This document shows positions 30,816-39,383 of a stretch of DNA of 64,000 nt, piece after piece. The notes under the pieces are model-generated. The model did no database searches, was not told where the DNA came from, and saw nothing but the letters and a program-made list of their open reading frames with translations. The stretch's first letter is position 1, and every line of letters starts with the position of its first letter. A program made the translations under genes and the position numbers. This stretch comes from DASQWP01 sp050697555 (lineage in GTDB: Bacteria > Actinomycetota > Thermoleophilia > Gaiellales > Gaiellaceae). The stretch lies in contig JBOHAD010000004.1 in the NCBI GenBank assembly GCA_050697555.1, forward strand, positions 1 to 64,000. The letters run 5' to 3'.

Positions 30816-31822
30816 CGGTACTCGCGGCCCGAGAGCTTCTCGAGCTTCTCGAAGGCGTGCTGCGCCTCGACGCGTCGCACCGTGCCGGAGCGTGAGCGCA
30901 TGACGATCGAGTCCGTTACGGCGCCGCCGAGGGTGTAGCGAACGCCGCGCAGCAGAGCCCCGTCGGTGACGCCGGTAGCGGCCACGAAGACGTTGTCGCC
31001 GCCCACGAGGTCGTCCGTCGTGAGAACGCGGTCCAGGTCGTAGCCTCCGTCCACGAGCGCTCGTCGCTCCTCGTCGGTCCGCGGCCAGAGCTTCCCCTGC
31101 ACGACCCCGCCCAAGCACTTGACCGCGGCGGCGGCGATGACGCCCTCCGGCGTGCCGCCGATCCCCATCATGAGGTCGACGCCCGTGCCCGGGCGGGCGG
31201 CCGCGATCGCCGGCGCCACGTCGCCGTCCGTGATGAGGTTGACCTTCGCGCCCACCTCGCGGAGCCCCTCGATGATCGGCTCGTTCCGCTCCCTGTCGAG
31301 GACGACGACGGCGATCTCGCTCGGCTTCACGCCCTTCGCCTTCGCCGCCCGCTCGACGTTCGCGGCCGGGGAGGCCGTGATGTCGAGCTCCGCCCCCACC
31401 TCCGGGCCGCCCACGAGCTTGTCCATGTAGACGGCCGCGCCGGGGAAGAACATCGTCCCTCGCTCGCCGAGAGCGATCACCGAGATGGCGTTCGGCTGTC
31501 CGACCGAGGTCAAGCGTGTGCCCTCGAGCGGGTCGACCGCGACGTCCACCTCGGGGGGCTGGCCGTTCCCCACCTCCTCGCCGTTGAAGAGCATCGGCGC
31601 CTCGTCCTTCTCCCCCTCGCCGATGACGACGACGCCGCTCATGGAGACGGTGTCGAGCATCGCGCGCATGGCGTCGACCGCCGCCTGGTCGGCGGAGTTC
31701 TTGTCCCCCCGCCCGACCCAGCGGCCGCACCCGAGCGCGGCCGCCTCGGTCACGCGCACGAGCTCGAGGGCGAGGTTCCGGTCAGGCGTCGAGCCGTTTC
31801 CGCCCGTAGCCACGGGCGGCAT
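30812..31822 (-). CDS. glpX: class II fructose-1,6-bisphosphatase (canonical GlpX)
   Basis: A 336-aa phosphatase converting fructose-1,6-bisphosphate to fructose-6-phosphate in gluconeogenesis. All canonical motifs are intact: CGRWVGRGDKNSADQAAVDA, VVVIGEGEKDEAPML, DVAVDPLEGT, VNLITDGDVAPAI, and VAATGVTDGALLRGVRY. This is the housekeeping copy; compare the divergent paralogue at 12.8-13.8 kb. ATG 31822 lies 1 bp after the TAG of the EamA transporter gene, so the two form a transcription unit. Confidence 0.95.
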   Translation of the reverse strand: MPPVATGGNGSTPDRNLALELVRVTEAAALGCGRWVGRGDKNSADQAAVDAMRAMLDTVSMSGVVVIGEGEKDEAPMLFNGEEVGNGQPPEVDVAVDPLEGTRLTSVGQPNAISVIALGERGTMFFPGAAVYMDKLVGGPEVGAELDITASPAANVERAAKAKGVKPSEIAVVVLDRERNEPIIEGLREVGAKVNLITDGDVAPAIAAARPGTGVDLMMGIGGTPEGVIAAAAVKCLGGVVQGKLWPRTDEERRALVDGGYDLDRVLTTDDLVGGDNVFVAATGVTDGALLRGVRYTLGGAVTDSIVMRSRSGTVRRVEAQHAFEKLEKLSGREYR

Positions 31823-31823
31823 C

Positions 31824-32723
31824 CTACTCTTCCGCCGTCGCCAGGGGCGTCTCCGGGGCGGCCGGCTCCGCCCCCTCGTAGAGGACGACCAGGGCGCCGC
31901 CGGCGAGCACGGCGAGGCCGCCGACCGCGACCTCCCAACCGATCGCCTCGGCGAGGATCGCCCAGGCCAGCAGCGAGGCGGAGACAGGCTCGAGGTAGGA
32001 GAGAAGACCCGCGGCCTGCGCGGTCACGTCCCGGAGCAGGCGAACGTAGAGGACGCCGAGCACGGCGGTCAGGACCGCTCCCAGGACGAGGACGGCCGGC
32101 CACTCCTCCGCGCTCGGAAGGACGCGCTCGCTGCCGGCCAGGAGCGGCAGGAGGACGAGCGAGGCGACCGCGTAGTCCCAGAAGGCGAGCGTGAACGGTG
32201 AGAGCACCCGGACGACGGACTTCGTCCCGATGACGAGCAGCGCGTACGTGAGCGCGGCGCCTAGTCCCGTGGCGACCGCGACACCGGAGGCCCGCGAATC
32301 GCCGTCGCCGGAGAGCGCGATGAGCGCGATCCCGGGCGCGGAGATCCCCAGCGCCGCGAGCGCCACCCGGCTCCTCCGCTCCGGAAGGAGCAGGGGCGCC
32401 AGCACCGCGAGGAAGATCGGCGCCGTGTAGACGAGCAGGATGGCGACGGCGACCGAGGCGCGCTTGATCGTCTCGAAGAAGAGCACCCAGTGGAGCGCGA
32501 GGAGGAGGCCGAGGCCGAGCACCTGCAGACGGCGCTGCCGGAGGACGAGCGCGTCGAGCCGCCCCAGGACGAGGAGAATTGCCGGCAGCGTCAGAGCCGC
32601 GAGCAGGCAGCGCCAGAAGACCAGCGCCTCGCCGGGAAGATCGACCCCCGCGACGATGACGGACACGAAGCCCCAACTCGCCGCGATCGCCGCGACGGCT
32701 GCGTTCCAGGGGTTGAGACGCAC
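31824..32723 (-). CDS. EamA/DMT-family transporter (10 TM)
   Basis: A 299-aa protein with ten hydrophobic helices and two EamA repeats: AVAAIAASWGFVSVIVAGVD at the start of repeat one and a second, similar run beginning AVATGLGAALTYALLVIGTK. It is likely an exporter of metabolites or amino acids; the substrate cannot be predicted. The start GTG 32723 lies close to the divergent antiporter promoter. It is coupled to glpX downstream (stop and start 1 bp apart), perhaps only by co-transcription. Confidence 0.85.
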   Translation of the reverse strand: MRLNPWNAAVAAIAASWGFVSVIVAGVDLPGEALVFWRCLLAALTLPAILLVLGRLDALVLRQRRLQVLGLGLLLALHWVLFFETIKRASVAVAILLVYTAPIFLAVLAPLLLPERRSRVALAALGISAPGIALIALSGDGDSRASGVAVATGLGAALTYALLVIGTKSVVRVLSPFTLAFWDYAVASLVLLPLLAGSERVLPSAEEWPAVLVLGAVLTAVLGVLYVRLLRDVTAQAAGLLSYLEPVSASLLAWAILAEAIGWEVAVGGLAVLAGGALVVLYEGAEPAAPETPLATAEE

Positions 32724-32764
32724 AGGCTCTAGGATCTTCGCAGCCGCGACCGAGAGGAGCCCGT

Positions 32765-33970
32765 TTGACGCTCGCCCAGCTGGCCGTGACCGTAACTGTC
32801 CTCGGCGTGCTCGGCCTCGTGGCGAGCCGCTTCGGCCTTTCGGCGATACCGGCCTATCTGCTCGCGGGACTCCTCCTCGGCCCGAACGAGCCCGAGCAGC
32901 TGAGCGTCATCCGGCCCTCGGAGGTGACCGAGTTCGTCGCCGAGCTCGGCGTCATCTTCCTCCTCTTCTTCTTGGGCCTCGAGTTCAGCCTCGGCCGCTT
33001 CCGGCGAAGCGGCATGCACCTCGGACTGGGAGGCTCGATCGACCTCGTCGTCAACGCGGGGCTTGGCCTGCTCGTGGGCCTGGCCGCCTTCGGGGCCTCG
33101 TTCGAGGCCATCATCCTCGCCGCCGCGGTCTACGTCTCCTCGTCCGCCGTCGCCGTCAAGGGCCTGATCGACTTCCGCCGCCTGGCGGACGACGAGACCG
33201 ACCTGATCCTCGCCATCCTCATCTTCGAGGACATCGCGATCGCGTTCGTGCTCGCCTTCGCGGGCGGAGGGGGCGGCGAGCTCGGGGAGACGCTCACGCT
33301 CGTGGCCAAGGCGATCGCCTTCATCGGGCTCTCCCTCGCTGCGTCGCGCTGGCTCGCCCGACCCATCGACCGGTTGCTCGACGCGCTCCCGCGGGAGTTC
33401 TTCCTCCTCTTCACCTTCGCGCTCCTGATCGGCATGAGCGCGGTTGCCAGAGAGCTCGGGCTCTCCGAGGCGATCGGCGCCCTCATGGCCGGCGTCGTGC
33501 TCGCAGAGACGTCCGTGAGGGGCGAGATCGAGGAGCGATTTCTCGGCTTCCGCGACGTCTTCGCCGCGCTCTTCTTCTTCGTCTTCGGCCTCTCCATCGA
33601 CGTCGAGGCGTTCGGCTCGCTCGGCTGGCTGATCGCGCTCGCGGTCGTCCTCAGCGTCATCGGGAAGCTGGCGAGCACGTACGCCGCCGGCCGCGTCGGG
33701 GGCTTCACGCCACGTCAGAGCCTCAACGCCGGGTCGGCGCTCGTTGCGCGCGGCGAGTTCACCGTCATCCTCGCCCAGGTGGCCGCGACGAACCAGGCGC
33801 TATCTGCCTCCACGCGGAGAGATCTCGTCGCCTTTGCCGGGCTCTACGTCCTCGCGACCGCGATTGTCGGCGTCGTGCTGATGAAGGAGTCGAAACGGAT
33901 CGGGCGCCGCCTGTTTCCGGCCGCGCCTAAAATGGCGACGGAAGGGACGCATGCCGACCGAGCTCCGTGA
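32765..33970 (+). CDS. CPA2-type cation/proton antiporter (KhtU/KefB-like)
   Basis: A 401-aa membrane antiporter with about 12 helices. The CPA2 landmarks are SRFGLSAIPAYLLAGLLLGP, VIFLLFFLGLEFSLGRFRR, and GGFTPRQSLNAGSALVARGE followed by FTVILAQVA. The C-terminal RCK domain is missing and supplied in trans by the next gene. It is expected to exchange K+ (or Na+) for H+. TTG 32765 has AGGAG 5 nt upstream; TAGGAT near 32731 could be the -10. The next gene starts 20 bp before this one ends, giving a coupled KhtU-KhtT pair. Confidence 0.88.
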   Translation: MTLAQLAVTVTVLGVLGLVASRFGLSAIPAYLLAGLLLGPNEPEQLSVIRPSEVTEFVAELGVIFLLFFLGLEFSLGRFRRSGMHLGLGGSIDLVVNAGLGLLVGLAAFGASFEAIILAAAVYVSSSAVAVKGLIDFRRLADDETDLILAILIFEDIAIAFVLAFAGGGGGELGETLTLVAKAIAFIGLSLAASRWLARPIDRLLDALPREFFLLFTFALLIGMSAVARELGLSEAIGALMAGVVLAETSVRGEIEERFLGFRDVFAALFFFVFGLSIDVEAFGSLGWLIALAVVLSVIGKLASTYAAGRVGGFTPRQSLNAGSALVARGEFTVILAQVAATNQALSASTRRDLVAFAGLYVLATAIVGVVLMKESKRIGRRLFPAAPKMATEGTHADRAP

Positions 33971-34451
33971 GACCCGCCTCCCCGGCGTCGGGGTCAAGTA
34001 CACCGGCCTGACCGCGCACGGCGGACGCCTGACCGTGATCCTCCACAACGAGGGACTGCGCGAGATCTACTGGTTCAGCCGCGCAGACGACGAGGAGCCG
34101 CAGGCGGTGATCCAGCTCGAGGACGACGAGGCTCGGCAGATCGGGGCGGTGATCGGCGGCGCCTACGAGCGCCCCAAGATCGTCGAGGAGCTCGAGATGG
34201 CCTTCGGCGAGCTGTCCATCGAGTGGGTGCCCGTCCCCGAGACGAGCCCGGCGATCGGCAAGACGCTCGCGGAGTGCGCCTTCCGTGCGCGCACCGGGAT
34301 CACGATCATCGCCATCCTCCGCGAGCCGGAGGTCGTCGCGGGCGCGCAGCCGACGGACGTCGTCCAGCAGGGCGACACCCTCGTCACCGTGGGCAAGCTC
34401 GGCCAGTACCCCGCCTTCCGAAGGCTGCTCGCCGAAGGCCCGTTCGAGTAG
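33951..34451 (+). CDS. RCK_C (TrkA-C) regulatory subunit of K+/H+ antiporter (KhtT-like)
   Basis: A 166-aa cytosolic protein. The N-terminal domain (GVGVKYTGLTAHGGRLTVIL) is KhtT-like and the C-terminal RCK_C domain spans about 85-160 (IEWVPVPETSPAIGKTLAEC, ITIIAILREPEVVAGAQPTD, LQQGDTLVTVGKLG-type strand). RCK_C domains bind c-di-AMP in several KhtTU systems; a diadenylate cyclase is encoded at 56.8 kb. GGAAGGGA precedes the ATG. It gates the antiporter encoded upstream and overlaps it by 20 bp. Confidence 0.87.
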   Translation: MPTELRETRLPGVGVKYTGLTAHGGRLTVILHNEGLREIYWFSRADDEEPQAVIQLEDDEARQIGAVIGGAYERPKIVEELEMAFGELSIEWVPVPETSPAIGKTLAECAFRARTGITIIAILREPEVVAGAQPTDVVQQGDTLVTVGKLGQYPAFRRLLAEGPFE

Positions 34452-34462
34452 TTGGACTCCCG

Positions 34463-35605
34463 GTGAGGGAAGTCGTCCGGCCCTGGGAAGCGGTCGCGGC
34501 ATCGGTCCTGCTCGCCCTCTCGCTGCTCCCGCTCGCCGCCCGCTCGCAGCTCGACGCCCAGGCGCGAACGGCGATCGTGCTCTCAACCACGCTCGAGACG
34601 CCCGGCCTCTCCTGGGCGGTCGAGCGGCTGACGGACGAGCCGGCCCTTGCCGAGGTGGCCGTGTCGGGCGCTCCCGCGACGCTCGCCCGCCCTCGCGGCG
34701 AGGGCCCCTGGCCTGCGCTCGTAATCGTCAACGGGGCGACCCCGCTCGGCCGGCGGGAGCCGGCCATTAGGCGCCTCGTCCGGGGGCTTGGCCAGGCCGG
34801 CTTTCTCGTGCTCGCGCCCGACCTCCCGGGTCTCGCCGCCGGCGAGGTGAGTGAGCGGACTGTGGCGACCGCGGTCGCCGTCGCGCGAGATACGGCCGGC
34901 CGGCCGGACGCACGCGAGGGAAGGGTCGGGCTCGTCGGCGTCTCGGTGGGCACCTCGATCGCCCTGCTCGCCGCTGCGGATCCGTCTCTCGCCGGGTCGG
35001 TCTCCGTCGTGGCGGGGACCGCTCCGTACGCTGACCTGGCGAACCTCCTCAGACTCGCCACGACCGGTTACTACCGCGAGGGGAACCTCCTCATCCCCTA
35101 CGAGACCAGCCCGTTCCTCGCCGTCGCTGCAGCCCGCTCGCTAGTCGCGGCGATGGCGCCCAGCCCTGAGCGCACCCGGCTCCTGGCGCTCGCGGACAGG
35201 CTCGACGAGGAGGAAGACGATCCGCTCGCACCGCTTCGCGGGCTCCCAGCACCCGCCCACCCCGACGCGGCCGCCTTCCTTGCGCTCCTCCAGAACCGCG
35301 ATCCCCGCCGTTTCGACGAGCTCTACGCGACGCTGCCGGAAGACGGACGAGCGCACATCGCGCGGCTCTCGCCGCTCACTCACGCCCGCAGCCTGCTCGC
35401 TCCGGTCGAGCTCGCCTCGGCACCGGATGACCCTTACGTCCCGCCGGCGGAGCCGCGCGCGCTCGCCCGGGCCGCAGTGGACGGTCGGCTCACGCTCACC
35501 TCCACCCTCGCCCATGCCGTTCCCGCGCCTTCTCTCGGCGACCTCGACGACCTCCTCCTCTTCAACGCGTGGGTCGTCCGCACGCTGGAGGCGGCCTCCG
35601 GCTGA
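34463..35605 (+). CDS. alpha/beta-hydrolase with N-terminal membrane anchor or signal
   Basis: A 380-aa protein. An N-terminal hydrophobic segment (WEAVAASVLLALSLLPLAA) suggests export or anchoring. The hydrolase core has PALVIVNGATPLGRREPAIR (oxyanion strand), FLVLAPDLPGLAAGEVSE, and the nucleophile elbow LVGVSVGTSIALLAA (G-x-S-x-G). The Asp and His of the triad are likely in VELASAPDDPYVPP and LAHAVPAP. It is probably an esterase or peptidase-like hydrolase; the substrate is unknown. It begins 12 bp after khtT and ends 3 bp before the convergent argS. Confidence 0.72.
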   Translation: MREVVRPWEAVAASVLLALSLLPLAARSQLDAQARTAIVLSTTLETPGLSWAVERLTDEPALAEVAVSGAPATLARPRGEGPWPALVIVNGATPLGRREPAIRRLVRGLGQAGFLVLAPDLPGLAAGEVSERTVATAVAVARDTAGRPDAREGRVGLVGVSVGTSIALLAAADPSLAGSVSVVAGTAPYADLANLLRLATTGYYREGNLLIPYETSPFLAVAAARSLVAAMAPSPERTRLLALADRLDEEEDDPLAPLRGLPAPAHPDAAAFLALLQNRDPRRFDELYATLPEDGRAHIARLSPLTHARSLLAPVELASAPDDPYVPPAEPRALARAAVDGRLTLTSTLAHAVPAPSLGDLDDLLLFNAWVVRTLEAASG

Positions 35606-35608
35606 GTC

Positions 35609-37135
35609 CTACATCCGCTCGGGCGCCTCTACCCCAACGAGGTCGAGGCAGCGGGCGATCACGGAGCGCGTCGCGTGACAGAGGGCGAGCCTGAACGCCT
35701 GAGCATCGCTCTCGAGCACGCGGTGGTGGTGGTAGAAGCGGTGGAAGTCGTCGGCGACGCGGATGGCGTACGTGGGCGGCGCATGTGGGCCGCGCCGCTC
35801 AGTCGCCTCGGCGACCAGCGCGGGGAACTCGAGGAGGCGCTTGACGAGCTCGCGCTCCTCGTGAGAGAGCTCCGCGGGCGAATCCACGGACGCCTTCGCG
35901 TCGCCGGCGTTCCTCAGGATGCCGGCGATGCGCGCGTGGGCGTACTGGACGTAGTAGACCGGGTTCTTCTCGCTCCGCTCGCGGGCGAGGTCGACGTCGA
36001 TGTCGATCGTCTGCTCGTGCCCGCTCTTGACGAGGTACCAGCGGGCCGCGTCGACGCCGACCTCGTCCATCAGCTCCTCCAGCAGGACGACGTCGCCCCG
36101 CCGCTTCGAGACCTTCCGCGCCTCGCCGCCCTCCGTGAGGTGGACGAGCTGGTAGAGGAGCACCTCGACGGAGTCGAGATCGCGGCCGGACGCCGCGGCG
36201 AGCGCCTTGAGGCGGACGACATATCCGTGGTGATCGGAGCCGAGCACGTAGATGAGCCTGTCGAACCCCCGCGCGAGCTTCCAGCGCGTGTGCGCGGCGT
36301 CACGGGCCAGGTACGTCGGGCGGCCGTCCGCCCGCAGGAGGACACGATCCTTGTCGTCGCCGAAGGCGGTCGTGCGCAGCCATAGAGCTCCGTCCGCCTC
36401 GAACGTGTGCCCGTCGAGGTCAGCGAGAGCCTCCCTGATCTCGTTCTCGAGCTCGCTCTCCCGAACCCAGTCGTCCACGTGGACGCGGAAGCGCTCCAGC
36501 GTCTCCTGGATGCGCGCGAGCATGCGCTCGACCGGGTCTCCGCCCTCGTCGGCCAGCTCCTGGACGTACGCTCCGAGGTAGCCGCCCTCGGGAGGATCCG
36601 TCCCCTGGGCGCGTGCCGCCACCGAGGCCCTGAAGAGGTCCGCCTGGCCGCCGGCGTCGTTCACGTAGTGCTCGCGCGAGACCTCGTGGCCGGCGAACTC
36701 GAGCAGCCGTGCGACGGCGTCCCCGTAAGCGCCGTTCCGTCCCGAGCCGACAGTGAGCGGGCCGGTCGGATTGGCCGAGACGAGCTCGACCTGTATGCGT
36801 TCGCGGCTCTCCGCCGAGCCGGCGCCGTAGTCGTCGCCGATCTCGGCGAGCGCCTCGCCGAACCAGGCGGGCCTCATGCGCAGGTTGAGGAAGCCGGGAG
36901 GCGCGACCGCGGCATTCTCTACTCCCGGGAGGGCGGAGGCCGCGTCGCGAAGCTCGGCGGCGATCTCCATCGGCGGGCGCCGCCGGACGCCGGCGAGCTT
37001 GAGCGCCACGTTCGTCGCGTAGTCGCCGTGCTCGGCCTTGCCCGGACGCTCGAGCCGAACGTCCCCGCCCGCGGCGCCGGTCAGCTCGTCCTCGAGCCGC
37101 CCGAGCGCAGTCGCCCTCCGATCACCCGCCCCCAT
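35609..37135 (-). CDS. argS: arginyl-tRNA synthetase with unusual HIGH motif
   Basis: A 508-aa class I aminoacyl-tRNA synthetase charging tRNA-Arg. Family features include the N-terminal additional domain (HGDYATNVALKLAGVRR), EHYVNDAGGQADLF, YVLGSDHHGYVVRLKAL, and the C-terminal anticodon-binding helix bundle (NPVYYVQYAHARIAGILRNA). The ATP-binding HIGH motif reads PLTVGSGRNGAYGD, i.e. TVGS rather than HVGH, and KMSKS reads KVSKRRGD. It is nonetheless full length. ATG 37135 is 8 nt after TACGAT (37149-37144), a -10 core shared with the divergent gene 19 bp away. Confidence 0.93.
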   Translation of the reverse strand: MGAGDRRATALGRLEDELTGAAGGDVRLERPGKAEHGDYATNVALKLAGVRRRPPMEIAAELRDAASALPGVENAAVAPPGFLNLRMRPAWFGEALAEIGDDYGAGSAESRERIQVELVSANPTGPLTVGSGRNGAYGDAVARLLEFAGHEVSREHYVNDAGGQADLFRASVAARAQGTDPPEGGYLGAYVQELADEGGDPVERMLARIQETLERFRVHVDDWVRESELENEIREALADLDGHTFEADGALWLRTTAFGDDKDRVLLRADGRPTYLARDAAHTRWKLARGFDRLIYVLGSDHHGYVVRLKALAAASGRDLDSVEVLLYQLVHLTEGGEARKVSKRRGDVVLLEELMDEVGVDAARWYLVKSGHEQTIDIDVDLARERSEKNPVYYVQYAHARIAGILRNAGDAKASVDSPAELSHEERELVKRLLEFPALVAEATERRGPHAPPTYAIRVADDFHRFYHHHRVLESDAQAFRLALCHATRSVIARCLDLVGVEAPERM

Positions 37136-37142
37136 GCGGGTA

Positions 37143-37149
37143 TATCGTA
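37143..37149. promoter_or_regulatory. shared bidirectional -10 core between argS and a DUF3467 gene
   Basis: TATCGTA reads TATCGT on the plus strand (6 nt before GTG 37155) and TACGAT on the minus strand (8 nt before ATG 37135). Both fit the TANNNT leaderless rule. The whole intergenic space is 19 bp, so the two polymerases cannot bind at the same time. Confidence 0.55.
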
Positions 37150-37154
37150 AGGCC

Positions 37155-37448
37155 GTGGAGGAGGAGTCCCGCGAGCGCCAGCTCAACATCCATCTGGATC
37201 CGGACAACCTCGCCGGCGTCTACGCGAACTTCGCCAATGTCTCGTTCTCCGACTACGAGTTCACGCTCACCTTCGCGCGGATCGACCACGAGGTCGACGA
37301 GGGCGACGTGCCGGGCGTCGTCGTCAGCCGAGTGAACATGTCCCCGCGCTTCATGCGCGAGCTCCTCGACGCGATGAACGACAGCTGGTCGAAGTGGTCG
37401 ACGCGCGAGGGGATCAGGAACCTCCCCGAGCAGCCTCCCGGCTCCTGA
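37155..37448 (+). CDS. DUF3467-family protein
   Basis: A 97-aa protein: RQLNIHLDPDNLAGVYANFA, NVSFSDYEFTLTFARIDHEV, VVVSRVNMSPRFMRELLDAM. This matches DUF3467, small single-domain proteins of unknown function found across bacteria, with the characteristic Y.N...V..s..Ef.ldF pattern. GTG 37155 follows TATCGT by 6 nt (leaderless). The 3' end overlaps the convergent M48 protease gene by 35 bp. Confidence 0.82.
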   Translation: MEEESRERQLNIHLDPDNLAGVYANFANVSFSDYEFTLTFARIDHEVDEGDVPGVVVSRVNMSPRFMRELLDAMNDSWSKWSTREGIRNLPEQPPGS

Positions 37449-38619
37449 ACTCGACGGCCATCGCGATCCGCTCCAGCGGGGGCGGGTGCGTGCCGAGCCA
37501 GTACGTGACCCAGGCGGGCGGGTCGGGATCCCCGAGGGACGTGAGGACGAAACGGCGGTCGAGCCCGATCGCGCTCTCCGGGTCGCGCGTGGCGACGAGG
37601 GCGAGCCAGTCGGCCTCAGCCTCGTAGCGGCGGGAGAGGAGGTTCTGGAACGGCTGCGTGAGGAGGACGAAGACAAAGGCGACGCCGAGGCCGAGGGGGA
37701 CGAGGCGCGGTGCGGCGAGGCCGCCGTACCGCTCGGTCACCCAGGCGAGGACGAAGACACCCGGAACGGCGAGAAGCGCGAACCACGCGAGGCCCTTCCA
37801 GAGGTGGCTCCGGCCGACGTGCGCGACCTCGTGCGCCGAGACGGAGAGGATCTCGCCCTCGGTGAAGCGCCCGTCGAGGATCGTGTCGTAGAGGACGACG
37901 CGCTTGGTCGGTCCGATGCCGGCTACGTAGGCGTTGGCGGTCGTCGTCCGGCGGCTGGCGTCGGCCACCAGCACCCTGTCCACCTCGACTCCCTGGGAGC
38001 GGGCGAGCTCGGTGACGCGGCGGGAGAGATCGGCGTCGGCGAGCGGCTCGAAGCGGTTGAAGAGCGGCTGCACGACGAGCGGCTGGACGAGGACGAAGAG
38101 GACGGCTACAGCGATGAGCGCCGGCGCACCGGCGAGCCACCAGTGAACGCCGAGCTTTCCCGCGAGCCACATCGCCCCCGCCACGGCGATCGCCACCAGC
38201 ACGGCCTGGACGCCGAGCGAGACGGCCCCGTCGCGGAGCCAGCCCTCGTAGCCCTGCTCCGAGAGGCCGTGGCGGCGCCGCCACCAGTGCGAGACGGCCC
38301 CCAGTGGGAGCGTGGCGAGCCAGATTGCGAGCGCGACCGCGATCCCGACGAGGACGCCCGTGCGGATGCGTCCGCGCCCGAGCTCGGCCAGCCGGTCGGC
38401 CAGCCAGCCGGCCTTCCAGACGAGGACGGCGAGCACGGCGATCTCGACGGCCAGCGAGGCGAGGAAGAGGATGCGCGAGACCCGGCGGAACTCGCCGATC
38501 CGCTCCAGCGCGTCCGCGGGGAAGTAGGCTCGCGCGTCGAGGCTCGGGAGCTGGATCCCCTGCGGCACCTCTGTGCGCCAGAGGAGCGTCCCGGAGACGA
38601 TCCACACCGCGCCGAGCAC
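37414..38619 (-). CDS. M48-family membrane metalloprotease (Ste24/HtpX-like)
   Basis: An integral membrane zinc protease of about 401 aa. Several TM helices surround a cytosolic catalytic site: ILSVSAHEVAHVGRSHL (HExxH) with a third ligand in SRRYEAEADWLALV. The upstream signature NRFEPLADADLSRRVTELAR and ANAYVAGIGPTKRVVLYDT are typical of Ste24/CAAX-protease relatives; it degrades or processes membrane proteins. The start is unclear: GTG 38619 truncates the first helix, while GTG 38688 restores a charged N-terminus but overlaps the divergent phosphoesterase gene. Confidence 0.82.
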   Translation of the reverse strand: MLGAVWIVSGTLLWRTEVPQGIQLPSLDARAYFPADALERIGEFRRVSRILFLASLAVEIAVLAVLVWKAGWLADRLAELGRGRIRTGVLVGIAVALAIWLATLPLGAVSHWWRRRHGLSEQGYEGWLRDGAVSLGVQAVLVAIAVAGAMWLAGKLGVHWWLAGAPALIAVAVLFVLVQPLVVQPLFNRFEPLADADLSRRVTELARSQGVEVDRVLVADASRRTTTANAYVAGIGPTKRVVLYDTILDGRFTEGEILSVSAHEVAHVGRSHLWKGLAWFALLAVPGVFVLAWVTERYGGLAAPRLVPLGLGVAFVFVLLTQPFQNLLSRRYEAEADWLALVATRDPESAIGLDRRFVLTSLGDPDPPAWVTYWLGTHPPPLERIAMAVEFRSREAARGGS

Positions 38620-38658
38620 GAGGACGGCAGCGCCCTTCGCTAACGTTGCCCGACTGCG

Positions 38659-39381
38659 GTGCGCGTCGCCGTCCTCTCTGACATTCACGGGAACCTGCCT
38701 GCGTTGGAAGCGGTGCTGGAGTCCCTCGCGCGCGACGCGCCCGACGAGCTGTGGTGCCTCGGCGACCTCGTCGGCTACGGGCCGCGCCCGAACGAGTGCT
38801 GCTCTCTCGTCCGCCAGCGGGCGGACGTCTGCCTGATAGGAAACCACGACCTCGGCGTTCTCGGTCGGATCGACCTCGACGTCTTCTCGCCCGAGGCGGC
38901 CGTGAGCGCGCGCTGGACGGACGGAGTGCTCGATCCGGAGGCGCGCGACTTCCTCGGGTCGCTGTCATCCTCTGCCGTGCGGGAGGGCGTCGGCCTCTAC
39001 CACGCGAGCCCGCGGGACCCGGTGTGGGAGTACGTCCTCTCCCCTGCCGTCGCCCTGGCCGCGCTCGCGGGGACCGACGAGGACTCCGTGCTCGTCGGGC
39101 ACAGCCACGTCGCCCTCTCCTTCGGCTGGGAGACGCGCTTCCTGGGGCTTGCCCCGGAGGGAACGGAGGTCGATCTGGCGGTGGAGCGCCGGCTCCTGAA
39201 CCCGGGGTCGGTCGGGCAGCCTCGCGATGGCGATCCGCGCGCGGCCTGGCTCCTGCTCGATCTCGAGGCGCGCCGTGCGGTCTTCCGACGCGTGCCGTAC
39301 GCGCTCGAGCGGACGCAGGCGGAGATCCGCGAGGCCGGGTTGCCCGCTGTGCTCGCCGAGCGCCTCGCGCACGGCGTGTAG
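38659..39381 (+). CDS. YfcE/MJ0936-type metallophosphoesterase
   Basis: A 240-aa calcineurin-like phosphoesterase. Metal motifs: MRVAVLSDIHGNLPALEAVL (D-x-H), LWCLGDLVGYGPRPNECC (GD), CLIGNHDLGV (GNHD), GLYHASPRDP, and SVLVGHSHVALSF (GHxH), with the terminal LLNPGSVGQPRDGDPRAAW typical of the YfcE group. It hydrolyses phosphodiesters in vitro; the in vivo substrate is unknown. GTG 38659; TAACGT (38641-38646) upstream predicts a leader of only a few nucleotides. It is convergent with the sigma-factor gene (2-bp gap). Confidence 0.85.
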   Translation: MRVAVLSDIHGNLPALEAVLESLARDAPDELWCLGDLVGYGPRPNECCSLVRQRADVCLIGNHDLGVLGRIDLDVFSPEAAVSARWTDGVLDPEARDFLGSLSSSAVREGVGLYHASPRDPVWEYVLSPAVALAALAGTDEDSVLVGHSHVALSFGWETRFLGLAPEGTEVDLAVERRLLNPGSVGQPRDGDPRAAWLLLDLEARRAVFRRVPYALERTQAEIREAGLPAVLAERLAHGV

Positions 39382-39383
39382 GT

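Noticed and set aside
38659..39381. Serine/threonine protein phosphatase
   Set aside because: The small size and LLNPGSVGQPRDGDPR ending fit YfcE-type phosphodiesterases rather than PPP phosphatases.
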